NCBI GenBank assembly: GCA_034440155.1
Contig: JAWXBN010000102.1
Span: 1 to 49,679 of the forward strand
Length of the DNA stretch: 49,679 nucleotides
Source: Verrucomicrobiota bacterium
Lineage (GTDB): Bacteria; Verrucomicrobiota; Verrucomicrobiia; JAWXBN01
Direction: 5' to 3'
Every line of letters starts with the position of its first letter. Positions within the stretch are counted from its first letter, which is position 1. The translations under genes and the position numbers were made by a program. Below, piece by piece: positions 44,908-49,679 of the stretch. Below the pieces are notes generated by a model that did no database searches, had not been told where the DNA came from, and worked only from the letters and a program-made list of their open reading frames with translations.

Positions 44908-45177
44908 GCCCTCATACTGGCAAATTCCTTCCCCCGTGTTGTCAGGCTATCGTTAATCAATTGTAAAAAAAATGTAATGAGAGATCAGGAATGTGTTAGA
45001 TTTCCGCTTGTGGGTCGTTCCGCAGTCCTGTAGATTCATGGCGTTCGTCACAGAGAGGTAATCCGTATTCATGTGAACCAGCTTTCACAAAAGCGGGTAA
45101 GGGAATATCCGGAATCATTAACTCTGCGACTTCAATACACCGAACAACAATTTATCCACAAGAAAACACTGACCACT

Positions 45178-47049
45178 ATGAGTAAACATCAATTCCAAAC
45201 CGAGGTAAACCAACTCCTCCACCTGATCATCCACAGCCTGTACTCGCACAAGGAGATATTCATGCGCGAACTGGTGTCGAACGCCTCTGACGCTTTGGAC
45301 AAGCTGAAGTATCTCACCCTGACCGATGATCAATTCAAATCCCTATCGTTCAATCCGGCCATCAATATAGAGTTCAACGAGAAAGATCCAAAAACTCTCA
45401 CCATTTCCGATAACGGAATCGGCATGAACGAGACTGAGCTCGTCGAGCACTTGGGCACGATCGCCCGCTCCGGCACACGCACCTTCCTCGCGGGACTCTC
45501 CGGTGACGGAAAAAAGGATTCAAACCTGATCGGTCAATTCGGCGTGGGATTCTACTCCTCATTCATGGTCGCGAACCTGATCGAGGTCACCTCACGGAAG
45601 GCTGGCGAGGATACGGCCTGCAAATGGACAAGCACAGGCAAAGGAGAGTTTGAAATTATTGAGGCCGTCCGACCATCCCACGGCACCACTATCGTCCTGC
45701 ATTTAAATGAAGAGGGTGCGGAATACGCCTCCCACTGGTCGATTGAAAGTCTGATCAAAAAATACTCTAACCATATTGCTTTCCCGATCTTCCTCACCTA
45801 CGAAAAGACTGAGCGCGATGACAAAGGCAAGGAAACGTCCAAGGCAATGGAAACCGAACAGGTTAACTCTGCCAGCGCCCTGTGGAAACGTTCCAAAAAC
45901 GAACTCAAGGACGAGGACTACAAGGAGTTTTACAAGACAGTGGGCCACGATGTGGATGATCCGATGTTTTGGACTCATACCCGCGCCGAAGGCACCATTG
46001 AGTATACGACCCTCTTCTACATTCCGAAAACCGCTCCATTCGACATGTACTATGCGGATTATAAACCGGGGGTAAAACTCTTCGTCCGCCGTGTCTTTAT
46101 CACAGATGACGACAAGGAGCTTCTCCCTTCTTGGTTAAGATTCATCCGCGGGGTCATTGACAGCGAGGATCTACCTCTGAATGTCAGCCGCGAAATCCTC
46201 CAGCAGAACAAAGTCATGATGAAGATCAAGCTAGACAGCGTGAAAAAGCTCCTCTCTGAATTTGAGAAACTGGCCAAGGACAAGCCTGACATATTCCTGG
46301 AGTTTATCGCCCAGTATAATCGTCCCCTCAAGGAAGGCCTCTACTCCGACTATTCACACAGAGATCAATTGATCGACCTGGTAAGGTTCAAATCCTCCAA
46401 AGTCGAGGGCTGGACAAGCTTCGCAGACTATAAGGGCCGGATGCAGCCTGAACAGAAGGCCATTTACTTCATCAGCGGGGATAACGAGGTGAAACTCCGC
46501 GCCAGTCCGCTGCTTGAAGCCTACAAGAAAAAAGGGATTGAAGTCCTCATTATGGACGACAAAATCGATGAAGTCGTCATTCCCTCCCTTCACAAATACA
46601 AAGACGCGGATCTCAAAGCCGTCAACCGTTCCGACGCCGGTGAGGACCTCAAGGATACCCAAGACAAGGAGAAGGAAAAAAACGTTCTTCCTGTCGTGGA
46701 AAAGATCAAAAAAGCCCTAGGCGACCGCGTCAAGGACGTCAAAGTGTCCATACGCCTTTCCGACAGCCCGAGCTGTATTGTCACGGATGAATCCGATCCT
46801 ACCTACCAGATGCATGCGATGATGAAGCAGATGGGTCGCGGCGACGACCTTCCCGAGGTGAAACCCATTCTAGAAATCAATCCGGACCACCCGATTATCA
46901 CAGGCCTCAAGAATGTTGACGACGAGGAGAAGATTTCCGATGTGGCCGTACTCCTCTTTGACCAGGCCCTCCTGATGGAAGGTGTCGAGATCAAAGATGC
47001 CCCCGACTTTGTGAGGAGATTAAATCGTGTCTTAGGCAAAGCATTTTAA
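45178..47049 (+). CDS. htpG: Molecular chaperone HtpG (Hsp90)
   Basis: An ATP-dependent chaperone of 623 residues. The start is ATG 45178 (MSKHQFQTEVNQLLHLIIHS), because homologues begin here; the frame runs 35 codons upstream. The GHKL ATPase domain shows FMRELVSNASDALDKL, DNGIGM, GTIARSGT, and GQFGVGFYSSFMV. Middle-domain Arg/Asn contact LPLNVSREILQQNK is intact. Upstream there is no CIRCE repeat and no clear heat-shock sigma site that I can see. Convergent with bioF. Confidence 0.96.
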   Translation: MSKHQFQTEVNQLLHLIIHSLYSHKEIFMRELVSNASDALDKLKYLTLTDDQFKSLSFNPAINIEFNEKDPKTLTISDNGIGMNETELVEHLGTIARSGTRTFLAGLSGDGKKDSNLIGQFGVGFYSSFMVANLIEVTSRKAGEDTACKWTSTGKGEFEIIEAVRPSHGTTIVLHLNEEGAEYASHWSIESLIKKYSNHIAFPIFLTYEKTERDDKGKETSKAMETEQVNSASALWKRSKNELKDEDYKEFYKTVGHDVDDPMFWTHTRAEGTIEYTTLFYIPKTAPFDMYYADYKPGVKLFVRRVFITDDDKELLPSWLRFIRGVIDSEDLPLNVSREILQQNKVMMKIKLDSVKKLLSEFEKLAKDKPDIFLEFIAQYNRPLKEGLYSDYSHRDQLIDLVRFKSSKVEGWTSFADYKGRMQPEQKAIYFISGDNEVKLRASPLLEAYKKKGIEVLIMDDKIDEVVIPSLHKYKDADLKAVNRSDAGEDLKDTQDKEKEKNVLPVVEKIKKALGDRVKDVKVSIRLSDSPSCIVTDESDPTYQMHAMMKQMGRGDDLPEVKPILEINPDHPIITGLKNVDDEEKISDVAVLLFDQALLMEGVEIKDAPDFVRRLNRVLGKAF

Positions 47050-47084
47050 TGTAGCCTCCCGCCAGCCCCCAGCCCGCGCCAGAC

Positions 47085-48248
47085 CTATTGACCGGGCGCA
47101 GGCAGTGCGCATACTAACCGCGCAATTTGCTGCGGGGTATGCCCTGCGCTGAGGGAAATCCTCAGCCGGGCCGCCCCTTTGGCGACTGTCGGATAACGGA
47201 TGGCCGGGACATAAATACCTGCGTCAAATAATCCCTGCGCTATTTGCAACGCACGGGACTCATCCCCGATCATGACCGGGATAATCGCGCTTTGTGCGGT
47301 TACTCCCCTTTGAAATGCCCCCGTAAAAGCTGAAATATTTTCCCAGAGCAATTTGCGCAGTTTTTTCCCCTCATTACCCGATACCACCTCGATAGCTTTC
47401 ATCGCCGCCGCACAGGTCGCAGGAGGGAGGGCCGTGGAGAAAATGAAGGAACGCGCCCGGTTAAGCAAAAAGTCCACCAGTGCCTGCGAGCCTGCAATGT
47501 AACCGCCCCCGCTGCCCAGAGCCTTACTCATCGTTCCCATCTGGATATCGACCCGAGATTGCACCCCGAGATCCTCCGCCAGTCCGGCCCCCGTCGCGCC
47601 CAGCACTCCGAGTCCATGAGCCTCATCAATCATCAGCCATGCTCCGTATTTTTCCTTGAGTGCAATCATCTCGGCCAAGGGAGCACGATCCCCGTCCATG
47701 GAAAAAACACTCTCCGTAATGACCAATATTTTCCCGCCATTACTGTCGGCCTTTCCCCGAGCCCAAGCTAAATGACTCTCTAATTTCCCCCTATCATTAT
47801 GGGGAAAAACCCGGACCGCGGCCCCGCTCATTCGGGCTCCATCCACGACACAGGCATGCACCAGTTTATCCAGGATCACCACATCCTCCTTTCCGCACAA
47901 AGCCGTCACCGTCCCGAGTGCCGCAGCAAACCCGCTGGAGAAAGTTAATGCCGCGTCAGTTCCTTTCCAACGGGCAATTTGCGCATCCAAAGCTGCTTGC
48001 GGCTCGAAATTCCCGCTAATCAGGCGCGAAGCCCCGGCACCCGTGCCATAATGATCCAGCGCAATTTGCGCGGCACCCTTGATCAAGGGGTGATTAGCCA
48101 GCCCGAGATAGTCATTCGATGAAAAGTTTAAGACCGTCTGCCCCTCGATCCTGATTTCTGGGCCCTGAGGGCTTTCCACGGTGCGCAATTTGCGCCGGAG
48201 ATGGGCGGCATCGATTTTGAGTAATTGGCCTGAGAGCCATTGATCCAT
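47085..48248 (-). CDS. bioF: 8-amino-7-oxononanoate synthase (BioF-like)
   Basis: A PLP-dependent alpha-oxoamine synthase (387 residues) that condenses pimeloyl-ACP or -CoA with alanine in biotin synthesis. Start MDQWLSGQLL is one base after the stop of the upstream gene. Landmarks are FSSNDYLGLANHP, the Gly-rich GTGAGASRLISGN, the PLP-pocket IDEAHGLGVLGATG and the Schiff-base Lys in TMSKALGSGGGY. KBL and BioF are close relatives; BioF fits best. No other bio gene is present. Five exact GCAAWTTGC words make it the densest gene in the window. Confidence 0.85.
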   Translation of the reverse strand: MDQWLSGQLLKIDAAHLRRKLRTVESPQGPEIRIEGQTVLNFSSNDYLGLANHPLIKGAAQIALDHYGTGAGASRLISGNFEPQAALDAQIARWKGTDAALTFSSGFAAALGTVTALCGKEDVVILDKLVHACVVDGARMSGAAVRVFPHNDRGKLESHLAWARGKADSNGGKILVITESVFSMDGDRAPLAEMIALKEKYGAWLMIDEAHGLGVLGATGAGLAEDLGVQSRVDIQMGTMSKALGSGGGYIAGSQALVDFLLNRARSFIFSTALPPATCAAAMKAIEVVSGNEGKKLRKLLWENISAFTGAFQRGVTAQSAIIPVMIGDESRALQIAQGLFDAGIYVPAIRYPTVAKGAARLRISLSAGHTPQQIARLVCALPAPGQ

Positions 48249-48249
48249 G

Positions 48250-49476
48250 TCAGAGGACACAGTCACGACGCACGACCTTTCCATTAATCATAACAAAAGG
48301 AACAATGTCCCGGAATCGGCAGACATCCTCAAAGGGGTCATCAAACCCCGTCGCTGGCACCGCCACAAAATCCGCTAGGGCTCCCGGAGCAATTTGCCCG
48401 AGACACCCGCCTTTACCTATCGCCCGCGCCGCATCAATCGTACACATATCCAGAAGCTGGCGGTAATTTAGCTGGGGATACTTTTCTTTAGCCGCCCTCA
48501 TCTCACTAAAGAGATCAAGGCTGTTATTCGAGGCGAGGCTGTCTGTGCCCAAAACAACCCGGGCACCCGCATCACGCAGTTTGATTAGAGGGAATTCCCC
48601 GTGCCCGAAATAATGATGACTCTTCGGGCAATGGCAAATCGTCATCCCCCTCCGACCCGCCTCCACGATATCCTCCTCGCTCAGGTAATTCATATGCACC
48701 AGCAAATCATCATCCCCGACGGCTCCCTTCCTCAATAAATGCTGGAACGGGGTGTGAATCCCGCAGTCGCTCATGTCACGACCGATACTTTTCATAAACT
48801 GGGCAAAATTCCCTTTCCCCAGCGTGAACATGTCAAATTCCTCATCCGACTCGGATACATGCGTCGTGACTAGGCACCCGAGCTCGCGCGCAGCGTCCCG
48901 GGCGAGTTTATAAATATCCACCGATGCCGTGTAAGGTGCATGAGGGGAAAGGGCCACTCCCCCCAGCCACTCTTCCGGATAATTCAAAGCCAGCAACATA
49001 CCATCGACAAAATCGGGCTGGTCCTGCCGCACCCGGATATCGATGAGTTCCAAAGCCCAGATCACACGCAAGGGCGGCGGAGTCAACCGGGGGAAAACCT
49101 CAGGGAAACTCTCGATATTAACCACCGTTGTCGTTCCATGATCCAAAAGCTCCTCATACCCCTCATGGATGGACAAGAGATAATCATCAGCAACAAGCAT
49201 CCGTTTGAGCCCATTAATCTGCCGGATCCAGCTCGAAAAGGAATCCGACGGGATAATCGATCCTTTCATCATCATGTAGTCGAGGTGACAATGGGAATTA
49301 ATCAATCCGGGCAGCAAAATGCTCGAACCAAGGTCGATGACCTCCTGGTGCGCGAGTCGCCCGCGGAATTTATCTTCCGGCCCGACATCCACCACCCGCC
49401 CGTCCTCGACACAGACCATCCCGTCCGCTATCGGCGGAGTCACTACAGGTAAAATGGTACGGGCTTTAATGAGCAT
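48250..49476 (-). CDS. TrzA/AtzA-family amidohydrolase (aminofutalosine- or adenosine-deaminase-like)
   Basis: A 408-residue metal-dependent deaminase or hydrolase. Metal ligands: H62 and H64 in NSHCHLDY, His in LVTTHVSES, a later His in CHCPKSHHYF, and Asp in VLGTDSLASN. The beta-rich ends (residues 1-55 and 355-408) form the usual composite domain. Members include S-adenosylhomocysteine/MTA deaminases, guanine deaminase and the aminodeoxyfutalosine deaminase MqnX of menaquinone synthesis; the substrate cannot be fixed. It is directly upstream of bioF with one base between them, so the two are probably cotranscribed. Confidence 0.85.
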   Translation of the reverse strand: MLIKARTILPVVTPPIADGMVCVEDGRVVDVGPEDKFRGRLAHQEVIDLGSSILLPGLINSHCHLDYMMMKGSIIPSDSFSSWIRQINGLKRMLVADDYLLSIHEGYEELLDHGTTTVVNIESFPEVFPRLTPPPLRVIWALELIDIRVRQDQPDFVDGMLLALNYPEEWLGGVALSPHAPYTASVDIYKLARDAARELGCLVTTHVSESDEEFDMFTLGKGNFAQFMKSIGRDMSDCGIHTPFQHLLRKGAVGDDDLLVHMNYLSEEDIVEAGRRGMTICHCPKSHHYFGHGEFPLIKLRDAGARVVLGTDSLASNNSLDLFSEMRAAKEKYPQLNYRQLLDMCTIDAARAIGKGGCLGQIAPGALADFVAVPATGFDDPFEDVCRFRDIVPFVMINGKVVRRDCVL

Positions 49477-49679
49477 GACCCCTTATTATTAATCCCCGTT
49501 ACCCACTTCGTCAAAAACGAAAAAACGTTTCTTGCCGGAAATTCAAAAATGACTCTCTCCCCCCCTTGCAGAAAGGGGAAAAATTAGGCTTTGTGTGAAG
49601 TGAGTCGATAGAGTCAGGATGCTTTCGAGTGCGAGTATAATCTTTTTCCTTCTGGTGTCATAACTTATGAGTCAATTCG

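Noticed and set aside
45073-45177. Longer HtpG start at 45073
   Set aside because: The 35 extra residues have no HtpG similarity; homologues begin at the Met at 45178.
47072-47099. GC-rich inverted repeat at the htpG/bioF convergent ends
   Set aside because: Overlaps the bioF end, has a long loop and no T-tract; too weak to call a terminator.
49562-49578. Hairpin CCCCTT-GCAGA-AAGGGG near the right edge
   Set aside because: No U-run on either side in the proper position and no gene end nearby; likely incidental.
49668-49679. ATG and open codons at the right edge (MSQF)
   Set aside because: Only four codons are visible; cannot be judged as a gene start.

Overview
The window is a gene-dense bacterial chromosome segment with no phage, insertion sequence, integrase or CRISPR array. 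Gene content (dnaX-ybaB-recR, the complete tRNA-Thr/tuf/tRNA-Trp/secE/nusG/rplKAJL/rpoBC block, alaS, recA, htpG) marks it as housekeeping core. Many starts lack a clear Shine-Dalgarno, PqqD/M50-like and FecR-like surface genes occur, and the base composition is moderate. A Gram-negative of the Planctomycetota-Verrucomicrobiota-Chlamydiota group, perhaps Verrucomicrobiota, is my best guess. That is inference, because there is no 16S rRNA gene here.

Layout. 1-2.1 kb (+): end of dnaX, ybaB, recR and a HAD hydrolase. 2.2-10.3 kb (-): one close-packed run reading from a DUF4388-like protein through livH-livM-livG-livF (ABC importer without a binding protein), a CoA-binding protein, an acyltransferase, a class III nucleotidyl cyclase and TerC, to purB and purS. 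10.5-13.3 kb (-): alaS. 13.5-18.2 kb (+): an exported Asn-rich repeat protein, then three ATGA-coupled genes: a PqqD/M50-like membrane protein with a cyclic-nucleotide domain, a GspG-like protein and a FecR-like protein. 18.3-21.6 kb: recA (-) divergent from rlmH and an N-degron set, clpS-DUF2017-aat (+). 21.6-26.9 kb: an envelope-stress cluster (two BON-domain proteins, lipoprotein, alpha/beta hydrolase, two small membrane proteins) facing a NarL-type two-component pair. 27.1-40.1 kb (-): the transcription/translation superblock. 40.7-44.9 kb (-): a PhoB-type regulator, its sensor kinase and a von Willebrand factor A protein. 45.2-47.0 kb (+): htpG. 47.1-49.5 kb (-): a TrzA-type amidohydrolase and bioF.

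The strongest unexplained signal is a DNA word, not a gene. The 9-bp palindrome GCAAWTTGC occurs 21 times where about 0.4 is expected by chance. It falls in two codon phases and once between genes, and it is absent from the 25.5-41.0 kb block of highly expressed genes. It resembles the highly iterated palindromes or uptake words of other bacteria. Two RNA structures also stand out: a 12-bp intrinsic terminator between rplL and rpoB, and a possible three-way junction between rplJ and rplL.
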